Shown: piece after piece, positions 1 to 9,779 of the stretch
Layout: every line of letters begins with the position of its first letter
How positions within the stretch are numbered: the stretch's first letter is position 1
Assembly: GCA_015680685.1 (NCBI GenBank)
Contig: MNCI01003408.1
Location: forward strand, 16,097 to 80,096
Direction: 5' to 3'
Length of the DNA stretch: 64,000 nt
From: Gnetum montanum
Taxonomy: Eukaryota > Streptophyta > Gnetopsida > Gnetales > Gnetaceae
Translations under genes and position numbers: made by a program
Notes under the pieces: model-generated
The model's database searches: none
Seen by the model: only the letters and a program-made list of their open reading frames with translations
Told to the model about the DNA's origin: nothing

Positions 1-18
1 ACGGGAAAGTAGACCAAT

Positions 19-812
19 ATGTCAAAGAAAGGTGCTAAGAGGAGTTCAAACATATTAGAGATCATACATACAAATATTTGTAGTCTAGATATGGATGCAT
101 ATTGTCATACTACCTTTATTGATAATTACTCACAATATATGTATCTCTACCTGCTTCATAACAAGAGTGAAGCTTTAGATGCCTTTAAGATGTTTAAGGT
201 TGAAGTACAGAAACAATGTGGTAAGCAAATAAAGATAGTAAGATCTGATAGAGGTGGTGAATACTATGGTAGATATACTATTGATGGACAAGCACTTGGT
301 CCATTTGCTAAGTTTCTTTAAGAGCATGGGATTTTTGCTAGTACACTATGCCTAGTTCTCTAGACTAAAATGGTGTGGTAGAAAGAAAAAATAGAACATT
401 ATTGGACATGGTGCGGAGTATGCTTACCAACTCCAAGCTTCCTAAGTCCTTGTGGACTGAAGCTCTCAAGACAACGGTATATATATTAAACTGAGTTCCA
501 ACCAAGGCTGTCTTAAAGACACAATTTGAATTATGGAAAGGCTGGAAACAGAGTTTGCAACATATACGTGTTTGGGGATGCCCATCTGAAGCAAGAGTCT
601 ATAATCCACAAGAAAAGAAGCTAGACCCAAGTACCATAAGAGGGTATTTCGTTGGATATGCTAAATGGTCTAAGGGATACAAATTTTATTTCCTATCACA
701 TACTACTAGTTTTGTGGAATCAAGGAATGCTAAATTTCTTGAGAATGACTTGATTAGTGGGAGTAGTAGATCTTGGAACATTGTTCCTGAGATAGATCAT
801 ACATATGCTTAA
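19..812 (+). pseudogene. copia integrase core and C-terminal part, decayed
   Basis: Integrase joins the element cDNA to host DNA using a D-D-E triad. The reading starts with a segment whose HTDIC-type motif reads HTNIC, so the first catalytic aspartate appears changed to asparagine. The second aspartate survives in SDRGGEYYGRY at about 244-276. A stop follows at 319-321, then a degraded stretch, and the frame resumes at about 555 with the VWGCP...ARVYNPQEKKLDP signature typical of copia integrase C-termini. The part around 321-555, where the catalytic glutamate should lie, is broken by several stops. The assignment is secure and the enzyme is dead. Confidence 0.85.
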
Positions 813-1025
813 CCTACTATTTTAAATGATAGACTGATTGTTGTACATAATATGCCTAGAGCACAAATGCGTATTGAACAACAACTAGTCATTAAAGTTC
901 CACAAACTGCTGATCAAGAAGTAGTAGATCTAGCTGAATGATAAATACCAAAACCTGTTCAATATCATGATCCTCAAGAGAACAATGAACCAACATTAAG
1001 AAGATCTACTAGAGTAAGATGATTA

Positions 1026-1940
1026 GTGATTCTTAGTGACTATATGGTGTATCTACATGAGTCTAACTACAACATAGAAGCTAAAAATGATCCCAAAATG
1101 TTTTCAAAAGCCATGAGTTGTTTAGAATCTAACTTGTGGTATGATGCCATGAAAGATGAAATGAACTCTATGCCATCTAATGGAGTTTGGGATCTTGTCA
1201 GGTTGCCTGATGGTGTAAAAGCCATTGGACGCAAATGGGTCTTCAAGACTAAGAAACACTCATTGGGCAACATTGAAAGATATAAGGCTAGACTTGTTGC
1301 TAAAGGGCTCACTCAAAAAGAGGGAATAGATTACAAGGAGACATTTTCTCTTGTATGTAAGGACTCCCTTCATGTTATCATGGAATTGGTTGCCCATCTT
1401 GATCTTGAATTACATCAAATGGATGTGAAATAAACATTCCTTAATGGTGATCTAGAGGAAGAGGTTTATATGAAATAACCTGAAGGATTTTTCTCTAGTG
1501 ATGGTGAGCACTTGGTATGCAAGCTCAAGAAATCCATATATAGATTGAAACATGCCTCCCATCAATGGTAGTTCAAATTCCATGATATAATCACTTCATT
1601 TGGTTTTGAAGAAAACATCATGGATCAATGTATATACCAAAAGGTCAGTGGGAGCAAAATTTGTTTTCTTGTTCTATATGTGAATGATATCCTTCTTGCA
1701 ACCAATAATAGTGAATTTCTATACGAGGTAAAACATTTTCTCTCTACGAATTTCGACATGAAGAATATGGGCGAGGCATCTTATGTCATTGGCATACAGA
1801 TCCATAAGGATAGATCTGGATGTATACAGGGACTATCACAGGAAACCTATATCAATAAAGTTTTAGAAAGGTTTTGGATGAAAGATTGTTCATTAAGTAT
1901 AGCACCCATTGTGAATGGTGATAGGTTCAATTTGAACTAG
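1026..1940 (+). pseudogene. copia reverse transcriptase, decayed
   Basis: The copia-type RT (RVT_2) starts around the W-x-x-A-M-x-x-E motif (WYDAMKDEM) and continues through VKAIGRKWVFKTK and ERYKARLVAKGLTQKEGIDY, which are highly characteristic. A TAA interrupts at 1431-1433 where glutamine is expected (MDVK-stop-TF), and further stops lie between 1433 and 1620. The catalytic YVDD box reads YVND (codons 1677-1688), with GAT changed to AAT. The copia signature GEASYVIGIQI follows. Family is certain; the catalytic change and stops make it inactive. Confidence 0.9.
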
Positions 1941-1977
1941 TGCCCTAGGAATGATTTAGAAAAAAGTTAGATGAGCA

Positions 1978-2660
1978 ACATTTTGTATGCTTTAGCTATT
2001 GGAAGCCTTATGTATGCTCACGTCTGCACAAGACTTGACATTGCATTTGTTGTGAGAATGTTGGGTAGATATCAGAGTAATCCAAGTATTGACCATTAGA
2101 GGGCTTCAAAGAAAGTGATGAGCTACCTTCAAGGTACAAAAGACTACATGCTTATGTATAAACGAATTGACTCCTTGGAGGTGACTGACTACTTTGACTT
2201 AGACTTTGCTAGCTGTGTTGATTCATGGAAATCAATATCTGGATATGTTTTTATGCTAGCTGGAGGAGCTATATCTTAGAGAAGTGGAAAGTAAACTTTG
2301 GTTTCTACTTTCACCATGGAGGTAGAATTCATTTCTTGTTTTGAGGCTACTTCACATGGTATATCGCTAAATAGTTTCATATCAGGGTTTAGAATTTTGG
2401 ATTCTATATCTAGGCCATTAAGAATGTTTTGTGACAATTTAGCTGTTGTTTTTATGGCTAAGAATAATAAGAGTGGTAGTCGAAGTAAACACATTGACAT
2501 GAAGTACTTAGCCATAAGCGAATGCATTAACGAAAACAAAGTGGTCATTGCGCATATAAGCATTAAATTAATCATAGCTGATCCTTTAACAAAAAGAATG
2601 CCACCAAAGTCATTTAAGGATTATGTAGTTCGGATGGGACTTGGTTTCATAATGTCATTT
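1978..2660 (+). pseudogene. copia RNase H, decayed
   Basis: This is the C-terminal RNase H of the copia polyprotein, which removes RNA from the RNA:DNA hybrid during reverse transcription. Visible landmarks are the linker YLQGTKDYML, a D-x-A-x-C-x-D-x-x-x-S-x-S-G-Y-V-F segment (about 2200-2255), the E-x-E-x-x-S block, SRSKHIDMKYLAI near 2480, and ADPLTKRMPPKSFKDYV followed by RMGL near the end. Two in-frame stops sit in the middle (about 2278 and 2294). Order and spacing match the family. It is followed at once by the untranslated 3' end and the polypurine tract. Confidence 0.85.
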
Positions 2661-2930
2661 GTTGTATGCACAACTTACAGTCTTAATGAAACTCTTATTC
2701 AATTCTGTTATTTTCTTATATGGTTTGTGCATATAGTTATTAAAGAAAATACACATATGGCAGGACCTAGAATGAACATTGGGTTTATTCATAAAGTTAA
2801 GATACATATAAAAAACTATGTTTGAAAAATGATGCATTGTAATACATAGAAGATAATACTCACATTAAAAGGAACTATCACCATGATTTATGCATTTATT
2901 TCTTGAACTTTAAACCTAATTAAATATGGA

Positions 2931-2945
2931 GACCAAGTGGGAGAT
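2931..2945 (+). other. polypurine tract of copia element
   Basis: The purine-rich run around AAGTGGGAGAT lies directly before the LTR start TGTAGCATGC. This is the normal site for priming plus-strand DNA synthesis in copia elements. Confidence 0.8.
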
Positions 2946-3279
2946 TGTAGCATGCATTACCCACTAACGCACTTTATGTATTAGTTAATACATAAAAGTG
3001 GCCACCATGCCCACTAACACATTTTATGGGTTAGTTAATGCATGAAAGTGGCTACCATACCCATTAACACATTTTTATGAATTGGGGTGGTTTTTTTTAT
3101 CCATTTTTACATGTTGGCATTTTTTTCTTATAGTAAACAGTGGCTTATAAATTCATTCTTGATAGGAGAACAAAGAAACCACGGATTACAATAGAATTGC
3201 AATTCCCCTTTCACTGCATACACCATTGTTGCAAAGTGCTTATGTGAAAAAGAATTAGAATGCCAAATTTAAGGCATCA
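2946..3279 (+). repeat. copia 3' LTR (right end uncertain)
   Basis: The LTR starts with TG right after the polypurine tract. No second copy is in the window, so the right edge cannot be fixed by comparison; 3279 is a candidate because a CA dinucleotide falls there. The LTR carries a tandem repeat near its start, listed separately. Sequence up to about 3385 has no other recognisable content. Confidence 0.6.
2960..3085 (+). repeat. 50-bp tandem repeat in copia LTR (2.5 copies)
   Basis: Units starting CCCACTAAC or CCCATTAAC begin at 2960, 3010 and 3060, an exact 50-bp spacing. Each contains an ACATTTTATG-like core and an AGTTAATNCATNAAAGTGG tail; the third copy is partial. Position in the U3 part suggests duplicated promoter or enhancer-type sequence, but that is inference. 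Confidence 0.85.
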
Positions 3280-3385
3280 ATGGTTAGAGGTTAGTTCCAT
3301 TTGTTCAAGAATGGTACATTTCCTATTATTTATGCATGTGAATTTATTGTGCCATTTGCTTCAGCATTCTATACTTTGATTACTT

Positions 3386-4090
3386 GTGCCATCTAATTTT
3401 CTGCATAATGTCTACCCTGTCACCTCCATTCCTCTGCTCCATTCCTCTGCTGGCCACTACACACTCCCAACCATGTGCCTGCTCACGGGCAAATTCATAA
3501 CACCCACATTGATAGGAATCACCAGCATATGGTTTTGTGCATGTTTCTTGCAATCATCTCAACTTTCGTTCTGGAGCTACGCTGGGGCGGGGTTTCCATG
3601 TTGGAATTCTGAAGGAACGAGCAGTTCTTGGTCATCGTCGGAGTCTCGGCTCACTTATTCGCAGTGGTGCAGGGTCTGCTGAAAGTTCTGGGCAGAGTGG
3701 ATACCAATTTCACGGTTACAGCCAAAGTCGCAGCAAATGATGAAGATGAATTTGCAGAGCTATATTTGTTCAAGTGGACTACTTTGTTGATTTCGCCGAC
3801 GATGCTGGTTATAATAAATCCGGTGGCTTTGGTTGCAGGCGTTTCTGCTGTTATGAATAACAATTACCAGTCATGGGGGTTCGCTGTTCGGCAAGGTTTT
3901 CTTGGCCATGTGGGTGGTTCTGCATCTGTATCCGTTCCTGAAAGGGCAAATGGAAAGAAATAATCGGACGCCCACGATTGTGGTCATGTGCTCCATTTTG
4001 CTGACCTTCATTTTTTCGCTGCTCTGGTTGCGTATGGATCCCTTCCTGCCTAAGAACATTTGGCCCTATTCTACAGCTGTGCGGCAGTGA
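3386..4090 (+). pseudogene. CesA: cellulose synthase (CesA) C-terminal fragment, pseudogene
   Basis: CesA makes cellulose in the plasma membrane rosette; this piece covers the last transmembrane helices and C-terminus. Clear family segments are [76 protein letters not shown] and [12 protein letters not shown], in the expected order over about 220 residues. The frame changes near 3540 and again near 3880, and a TGA at 3610-3612 replaces the second tryptophan of the EWWRNEQ motif. The terminal Cys-rich tail is not preserved. No catalytic domain lies upstream: a copia LTR ends just to the left. It may be a last exon cut off by the insertion, with earlier exons outside the window, or an isolated fragment. 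Confidence 0.9.
3424..3449 (+). repeat. 13-bp tandem duplication inside CesA fragment
   Basis: The unit CTCCATTCCTCTG occurs twice, head to tail. Thirteen is not a multiple of three, so the duplication shifts the frame within the SIPLL segment and adds extra residues, one of several lesions in the CesA remnant. Confidence 0.9.
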
Positions 4091-4438
4091 AAGCGGAAGC
4101 GTTAACAGCAGCGTGTGCCGGTCAGCTGTGAATTGCAGGCTACGTCATTGCAACCGGAGCCATTAAAAGTTGTTACATTTGTGCTCGTTTTGAGGTAAGT
4201 TATTGTTCTATTCTGCTGTTATTTTTTTATGAACTGAGGTCTCTCTTTCGTATTCTATTATTGTTATTTTTTTATCAACTGAGGTTTTATTTTTGAACCC
4301 AGATTAATCTTGTTGTTAGCTATTTTCTATTCTAATTTCACATTTTATTCATCTCCAAGTTTTATTTTTGAAAATTTAAAAACAAATGGTTGTTTTTTGG
4401 TTAAAGTTATCATGAATTGCTCTTTATATTTTCTTGTT

Positions 4439-4675
4439 AAAATTGTTTAACTTATCAACATCTATATACATCACGAAACACTATGTTCCTTGACTGACAC
4501 CATCTTCCTTAACTGAGACTATTCTCAGTTTTGATACCCATGAGGTGCCTTAGGCAATAATTGCCTAAAATTGTTTAACTTATTAACATCTATATATATA
4601 ACGAAACACCACGTTCCTTAACTTTCCTAAACTGAGACTATTTCCATGAGAGGTGACTTAGGCAATAATTACCCT
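4439..4675 (+). repeat. diverged ~120-bp tandem duplication
   Basis: Two copies starting AAAATTGTTTAACTTAT (about 4439 and 4567) share ATCTATATA, ACGAAACAC, GTTCCTTAACT, ACTGAGACTATT and CTTAGGCAATAATT in the same order. The second copy is slightly shorter. Confidence 0.8.
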
Positions 4676-4821
4676 AAACAAGTTTTTCTAGGTGTTAATG
4701 TGTCCAAAATTTACACATCAATAGTGACATTGCCTATATGATTAATTTAGTTTAATGCATATAAGTTACTCTCATTTAATATTTTTTTAGATTGTTAACT
4801 TGAGACTATTCCTACACTAGC

Positions 4822-4921
4822 TGTGCCCATAAAAACAAGGTCCGTAGGCAATAACCTTATGGAATTGTGCATGTGCCCATAAAAACAAGGTCCGTAGGCA
4901 ATAACCTTATGGAATTGTGCA
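4822..4921 (+). repeat. perfect 50-bp tandem duplication
   Basis: Positions 4822-4871 and 4872-4921 are identical, starting TGTGCCCATAAAAACAAGG and ending GAATTGTGCA. Perfect identity contrasts with the worn repeats around it, so the duplication looks recent (or could be an assembly artefact). Confidence 0.95.
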
Positions 4922-5673
4922 TGTTCAAACATGGTGCGTTAGTTTACTTTGCTACCTAAAATTCTGCTTCAACAGGAACTTTGGATTTTTTCTTTAGTCT
5001 CGTTTGTGCCATGAATTTTTCTTTAGTCTTGTTTGCGCATGCCCATGTGAATCGATTTTACTATGAAAAGTGTGTAGTTCATGGCATAAAAGGAATTACT
5101 GTTCCAGTCCTACATTCATACATGAGCCACGGTTATTCAAATTGCTTCGGTTCTGACAGAAAGTGTTACTGTTTGCCTTCACAAGTAATTGGGAGGCTCT
5201 GCACATAAGCAAAGCATTCATGTACGGCAGGGAAGGGGCAATATAGATACAGTTATGCATCTGCAGCTTTTACGAGCGAATACACGAATTTGAATAGTAT
5301 TTTAAGCAAAATTAAAATCAACAGAGGACAAAAAATGAACCAGATGTAGCGTGGGCATGTACATGACAATACCACTCACTGGAATCGACTTATTGGGAGT
5401 GAAATTGCTTTGCATTTTAGCAAAATTGCCATCAAAAATTGCGAATTCAAAGAGTAAAAAGTAAAAACGAATAGCCACTCTGCCCTTTGCGGTGGATACC
5501 CAAGGAAGGATGGCCCATTCTGAAATAAAGCCTGAAATTCCAGATGGGGATGACATACTGTACATGAGCGATTTTGCTCCTGTTATGCGCCATCGGCTTC
5601 CGCCACAAACACATCACATATGTACTCCAGATTTGAGAGGCAACTTCATGCAGCAGGAGTTCTGCAAAGTTTT

Positions 5674-5679
5674 TTTATT
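5674..5679 (-). promoter_or_regulatory. candidate poly(A) signal AATAAA for the 5,769-6,341 ORF
   Basis: On the minus strand AATAAA lies about 90 bases after the TAA stop, a normal distance for a plant near-upstream poly(A) element. It supports the ORF being the end of a real transcription unit. Confidence 0.45.
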
Positions 5680-5768
5680 ATGCATATACAACAACAGACC
5701 TGCACACAAACTAAGATGAAATGCTCTTCAGAGGAGGAAGAAGGACATTCAAAAGAAAAGCCTTGTGC

Positions 5769-6341
5769 TTATGATGCTTGTGTTGTTGTTGAAAAAGCAG
5801 GAGCAGGAGCAGGATCAGGATCAGCTGCCAAGAGCATGAGCATGTCGGTGATGCAGCTACACTGCCGCAGCAAATCCACGTTGAACAAACTCTCAAACAA
5901 CTCACCTTCGCTCTGGTGCAGCTGCTTCACACATTCAATAAAACACACTTCTTCCTTGTCCTCCTCATCTTCATCTTCTTCTTTGGTTGCAGCAAAATGA
6001 AAATGATGATCCAGCAGCAGCAAATCTTGCTTCTGTTTGCATGCTTTCTCGTACAGTTGCGCCTCCTCTTTCTCCTCCTCTTGGGAATCATGGCTGCGGC
6101 AAGGCGAGAAGAGACGTAGCAGAGACACAACACACAGTGCTGTGGACAACAACAAGGGCGTGAAGTAGCGCAGTACCTGCGTTACCTCCTTCGGAATTAG
6201 AAGAGCTAAGCACAAGCACAAGCACAAGCAGAAACATGGTAGCGCCTGCCGCTGCCTCAGACGCTCCACTGCAACTTTCATCTTCTGCAACTCAGGCTGC
6301 CTCCCTGAAATCCAAAACGATTTTACAGCATTCCCTAACAT
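5769..6341 (-). CDS. intact single-exon ORF, predicted two-pass membrane protein, unknown family
   Basis: I do not recognise the family. The first ATG of the open frame (6341-6339) gives about 190 residues, ending with TAA at 5771-5769; an in-frame TGA lies upstream at 6380-6378, so the start is well bounded. Order of features: a basic N-terminus (KMKVAVERLRQRQ), a Cys/Leu hydrophobic segment with CLCLCLCL (about residues 33-50), a second hydrophobic segment (VLRYFTPLLLSTALCVVSLL, about 57-76), an acidic Glu/Lys region with EEDEDEEDKEE, a helix-like region, and a Pro/Ala/Asp tail. No stops or frameshifts, unlike nearly everything else here. GC content is higher than in the flanks. It could be a small endomembrane protein; a function is not inferable. 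Confidence 0.65.
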   Translation of the reverse strand: MLGNAVKSFWISGRQPELQKMKVAVERLRQRQALPCFCLCLCLCLALLIPKEVTQVLRYFTPLLLSTALCVVSLLRLFSPCRSHDSQEEEKEEAQLYEKACKQKQDLLLLDHHFHFAATKEEDEDEEDKEEVCFIECVKQLHQSEGELFESLFNVDLLRQCSCITDMLMLLAADPDPAPAPAFSTTTQAS

Positions 6342-7280
6342 TTCCCAAGCAGCGGCCAATGATTCAGGGTTCAGAATTCAAGGCTCAAGGTTTCAAATTC
6401 ACTGTTAGCAATTTGCTTCCAAACAGTGAATAAAATGATAAAGCTTCAGGACTCCTCCCATTTCAAACAACAATCAGATGAAAAAAAGGCTCAGGGATTG
6501 CTTCCGAACACCAGCAAGCAAGCAAGTAATTTGCTTCTTTGCTGTTCACTCTGTGGCTCCTTCTTATGCAGAAGCCGGTTACGTCCTGTGTGAGAGAATT
6601 TTCAGAAAAAGATTAATTGGCATAGTTGTTTCAATTTTGTGCCTTTAATGGCGGCCGATTCGTCTCTAGTGGCAGGGGCGGCACAAGTGCTTATTGGAAA
6701 CTTCCAGATAAAGTGTTCACACTCGGAAATGGGAATGGGAATCGAATCCTATTTACATAATTCTGCATTTTGCCATCCGTTGTGGCAACTTTCTGTTGCT
6801 TGTGCAAAAGATAAACAATAGTGGGTCTGCACTTGAATTATTGCGGTTCCTAGGTTCCGATTCACTTTTGCTGTGTAAACGGATTTTCTACGTTTTATTC
6901 TTTGCTTTGTCTGGTGGTGGTTGCTCTGTCTTGAACTTGAAAAAACGACTCTTAGACTGTTGAGAATCCGAGTGTTGATAGAATATTGTGTGTGGATCAT
7001 AGGGCCATTGGATTTGTGGCTTCTCTGTGTGCTTTAAACGCAAATCATCTCATGATTCCGATACCGAGGTGCTTGCTTTTCGTATCCACAGTTATTATTT
7101 ATTGAGGTTGCTCGCCGGATTTCGGGTACAATTTGTTCTTCTACTTGATCCAGAGACTGATTTTGTTCGGGTACAAAGCTTCTCTCTCTTATTATATGTC
7201 CAAGAATGATGTCAGATCTCTAAATTTGCTTTTTCCATGAGGTATATACAGTAAATTTCTGTGCTTTAAAAAGGTATATT
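6342..7280. other. unique sequence upstream of the minus-strand ORF; no gene seen
   Basis: This interval would hold the 5'UTR and promoter of the 5,769-6,341 ORF. I find no TATA box in a good position on the minus strand. The GCTTCC-containing text recurs near 6415, 6500 and 6530. Several short open frames exist on both strands but none shows a domain or convincing codon pattern. Confidence 0.4.
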
Positions 7281-7700
7281 TTATGAGTTAGGATAACTAG
7301 GAATTGATGCTGCGGTAGTTTGTTCATGAAACTTTTTAAAGAACTCCATAGTTCTTTGATAATGTCCACACAGGAAGAGCATGTAAACAGTTTCACAATG
7401 ATGAAGAGGACAGCAAAAGCACGTCAACAATTCATAGCAGAAGAAAAAAAAAGAGTACACGGCTTCCTTGGGGTTTAACCTGTTAGTTTTGTGCAGCAAG
7501 TGAACTTGGACTTATTGATTAGCTAAGAAGACTCCTCTCCATGAAATAAGGATGCCTTTCTTCGACCCACACAATTTGCCCAAAGGCTGTTGACATTGAT
7601 TCTTCACGTAAGAGGTTTGATAAGCTCTAAATGTGTTCAAACCAATAGCCTCAAAAAGCTTGTGAAGATGTTGCATTATGTATGAAAATTTTAAGTTGGC
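7281..7700 (-). pseudogene. possible LINE fragment, zf-RVT-like C-terminal region
   Basis: On the minus strand a reading at 7499-7281 contains a CCPLHHCETV...LFLCG...FFKKF arrangement. It resembles the zinc-binding region (zf-RVT) found after the reverse transcriptase in plant LINE elements, with the pattern C-P-x-C/H...E-T-V-x-x-L-F-x-x-C. Weaker related readings extend to about 7700. It is broken by stops, and no reverse transcriptase is left. The chromovirus at 7716 is inserted just to its right. Identification rests on a short motif and is tentative. Confidence 0.35.
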
Positions 7701-7710
7701 TAAAATTAGG

Positions 7711-7715
7711 TAGAT
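7711..7715. repeat. target site duplication TAGAT, left copy
   Basis: TAGAT directly precedes the TG of the 5' LTR and recurs directly after the CA of the 3' LTR at 14333-14337. Five bases is the normal length for LTR element insertion. Confidence 0.85.
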
Positions 7716-8274
7716 TGTGAGAAAAATAGTAGGGTTGATGGTGGCTTGCTACCTCTCCCATGGTTTGGGAGCTGTGGGGACACAAAGAGTGCTCTACTCC
7801 TTATGTCTTCAAAACCATACTAGCATGATAGTTCCATATACTAGAAAGAGGGGGCTACGACCTTCCTCAATACCCCACTTGGTAGGACTTTGCCTGAGAA
7901 GATTACATAGTTCAACTCTATGTTGGGGTTTAAGTCGAGTGTGAATAGGATGTGCTATGAAACGCTGCATGCATTTGTAACAGCATGACACCAACTACTA
8001 GCATGTGGTGATGAATCTGGAGGGTTCAGCTAGTAGTCCTAGTGGTGTCCGCGTGAGTAGAGCAAGGAGGAGTTGTCTAGCTTTTGTTAGTGTTACATGT
8101 TTGATGTTTATAAACACCACTTAGCTCACATGCTAACTTCAACAAGTTGTTTGTTGGCATGTGTTTTAGGATTGTTGATTGCTTAAGTGTACTCCTCTTA
8201 GTTTGGTCCCAAGTTTGAGCCTATTGAGGAACACTTCAGGTGCTAAACAATGTGTCAGGGACAACATTGTTATA
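7716..8274 (+). repeat. 5' LTR of chromovirus G1
   Basis: It matches 13791-14332 throughout: start TGTGAGA, shared blocks CTAGAAAGAGGGG, CTACNACCTTCCT, TTGCATAGTTCAACT, and TTTATAAACANCACT near the middle. It ends ACATTGTTATA where the other copy has ACATTGTTACA, so its terminal CA has changed to TA. No standard tRNA-Met primer site is visible just after it. Confidence 0.9.
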
Positions 8275-8429
8275 GATGCTCTTGAAGCCTCACACTTATT
8301 GTCCACTATAATTTGACTAATAAAAAGGTATAAAGGATTTTTGGTTTGCGAGGTTTCCATTTTTACACTCCTATTGTGGATGGCCTTGTGAAAAGGCCTT
8401 TTGGTAAGATGGAATTGGGTGGACCTAGT

Positions 8430-9560
8430 GGGACGATCGAGCACCAAGCCAACCTAGAGGTTGAGGCAGAACTTGGCCAAGATGAGGTCAGATTTTAGAA
8501 CCTTTGGGAGTAGGTTAAGGTTGTAAATGAGGCCTTGGCTAGCCATGGCCTTGAGAGTGTGGATGTGGTTCACTATGTCCTTAAAGAAGTGGACTTTCCA
8601 CGGGACAAGATTGACCTTTGCTCAAAGGATTGGTTGAAATTAGTAGAGGCAAAGGTCACTATCTAGGAGGACCATCTAGATCATATGTAGGATCTCTATA
8701 ACGACCTCTTTGGTTCCTTCCAAGTGGCATAGTTAAAGGCATCTTTGGTTGATGACCTTATTGCATGGGTGAAAGTCTTGGAGGACAATTTGATTAAGGT
8801 GAAAGAAGAGGTTTCTAATTTGAAAATTGAGAATGTCTTTCTAAAGTCCTCATTGGCAAGACAACTAGTTGAATAGCTCATAGTAGTAGCTAGAATTAAA
8901 ATAAGAGAATTGAGGTCCTATGATGGTGAGAGAAGTGATGTAAAGACTGACACCTTCTTCCATGATGTGGAGATGTATTTGTCTATTGGGGATGTTCCTA
9001 TGGCCTAGAAGGTGTCCACTACATCTTAGTACCTAATTGGTAGTGCAAAGCTATGGTAGCTTTGATCAAACAGTTCCACCTAGGGAACTCAAAATGGGTT
9101 GTCAGGACCAAGCTTGAGTTATTGAAACACTTTGGCAAGCTTAAGGACTACATCAATGCCTTTCAAGAGCTTATGTTATTGATTCTTGACATGAGAGATT
9201 GGGATTGTTTCTTCAAATTCATGAATGGGTTACAACTCTAGGTGTAAATGGAGCTACATTATCATGGTACTAACACTCTAACATAGGCCATTGTAGTAGT
9301 GGGCAGTTTTCTTGATTTGAAGATCACAAAGCTAGATAAGGGCAAACCTAAAAAGGAAAAGTAGGACACATCTTCCTAATAGTAGAAAATGGGTGTAGGT
9401 TCTACAAAAGGGGGAAATGATTCTAAGACAAATCAGCAAGGAAGTCACCTTACAAGAGGCCCTCTGAGTAACCAAGGCTTCCAACAAAAGTGTAAGGATA
9501 CTAGGAGCAAATGAAAACTTTGGGAAGTGATAATTCTCTGGAGGGTCCTTAAAGGGATCA
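8430..9560 (+). pseudogene. gypsy gag (capsid) region, decayed
   Basis: Gag forms the particle that packages element RNA. The reading begins with a helical, Glu-rich stretch (LEVEAELGQDEV, LKEVDFPRDKIDL, then VKVLEDNLIKVKEEV), followed by the capsid-type block IRELRSYDGERSDVKTDTFF...VEMYLS and IGSAKLWW-like text near 9040. That block is the usual retrotransposon gag core. Many stops occur where glutamine or tryptophan fits. A basic region follows at about 9340-9540; I see no clear zinc knuckle. Confidence 0.75.
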
Positions 9561-9779
9561 ATTCAATGCTATATGTGCCATGGAATCTTCTAGTGATAAA
9601 TTATCCTATGAGCTCAAGAAGTATTGAGAATAGACAAAGACATGCTCCAGGGAAGTAGTTGATGTCCCTAGAGTACCATCCAAATCCATGCCTACAAATT
9701 ATAGATGATAGCACCTTAAGGGAATAATGAAGATTGGTTGTTATGATGGAGCTATCCAATATAGTTACCCACAAGGTAG

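Larger units (their letters stand above)
1..3279 (+). mobile_element. Ty1/copia retrotransposon, 3' part (integrase to 3' LTR)
   Basis: The domain order integrase, reverse transcriptase, RNase H, polypurine tract, LTR identifies a Ty1/copia element read left to right. The window opens inside the integrase, so the 5' LTR, gag and protease are missing. The frame is broken by many stops, most of them TAG or TAA where CAG or CAA is expected, plus a few frame changes. It cannot encode a working polyprotein. The right edge is not fixed: the LTR clearly starts at 2946, but its last bases were placed only by a plausible terminal CA. Confidence 0.9.
4091..5768. other. CesA 3' flank with possible 3'UTR intron; no gene recognised
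   Basis: A possible intron runs from 4195 (GAG|GTAAGT) to 4975 (CTTCAACAG|GAAC). Both splice signals are good, and it would lie in the 3' untranslated part of the CesA remnant. It contains a diverged duplication (4439-4675) and a perfect one (4822-4921). The sequence after 4976 has an open stretch of about 75 codons (4981-5208) with no recognisable domain. From 5210 to 5768 I see unique-looking sequence, including the poly(A) signal of the opposite-strand gene. Confidence 0.4.

Noticed and set aside
1067-1312. Minus-strand open frame of 81 codons
   Set aside because: Antisense to the well-supported copia RT.
5620-6000. Plus-strand open frame of about 126 codons opposite the membrane-protein ORF
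   Set aside because: Low-complexity Ser/Lys text mirrors the repeats of the minus-strand ORF, which has the better start, stop and poly(A) context.
5916-6133. Short open frames on both strands within the same ORF
   Set aside because: Shadow frames of the minus-strand gene.
8275-8300. Primer binding site for the chromovirus
   Set aside because: The bases after the 5' LTR (GATGCTCTTGAAGCC) do not match a tRNA 3' end I can name with confidence.
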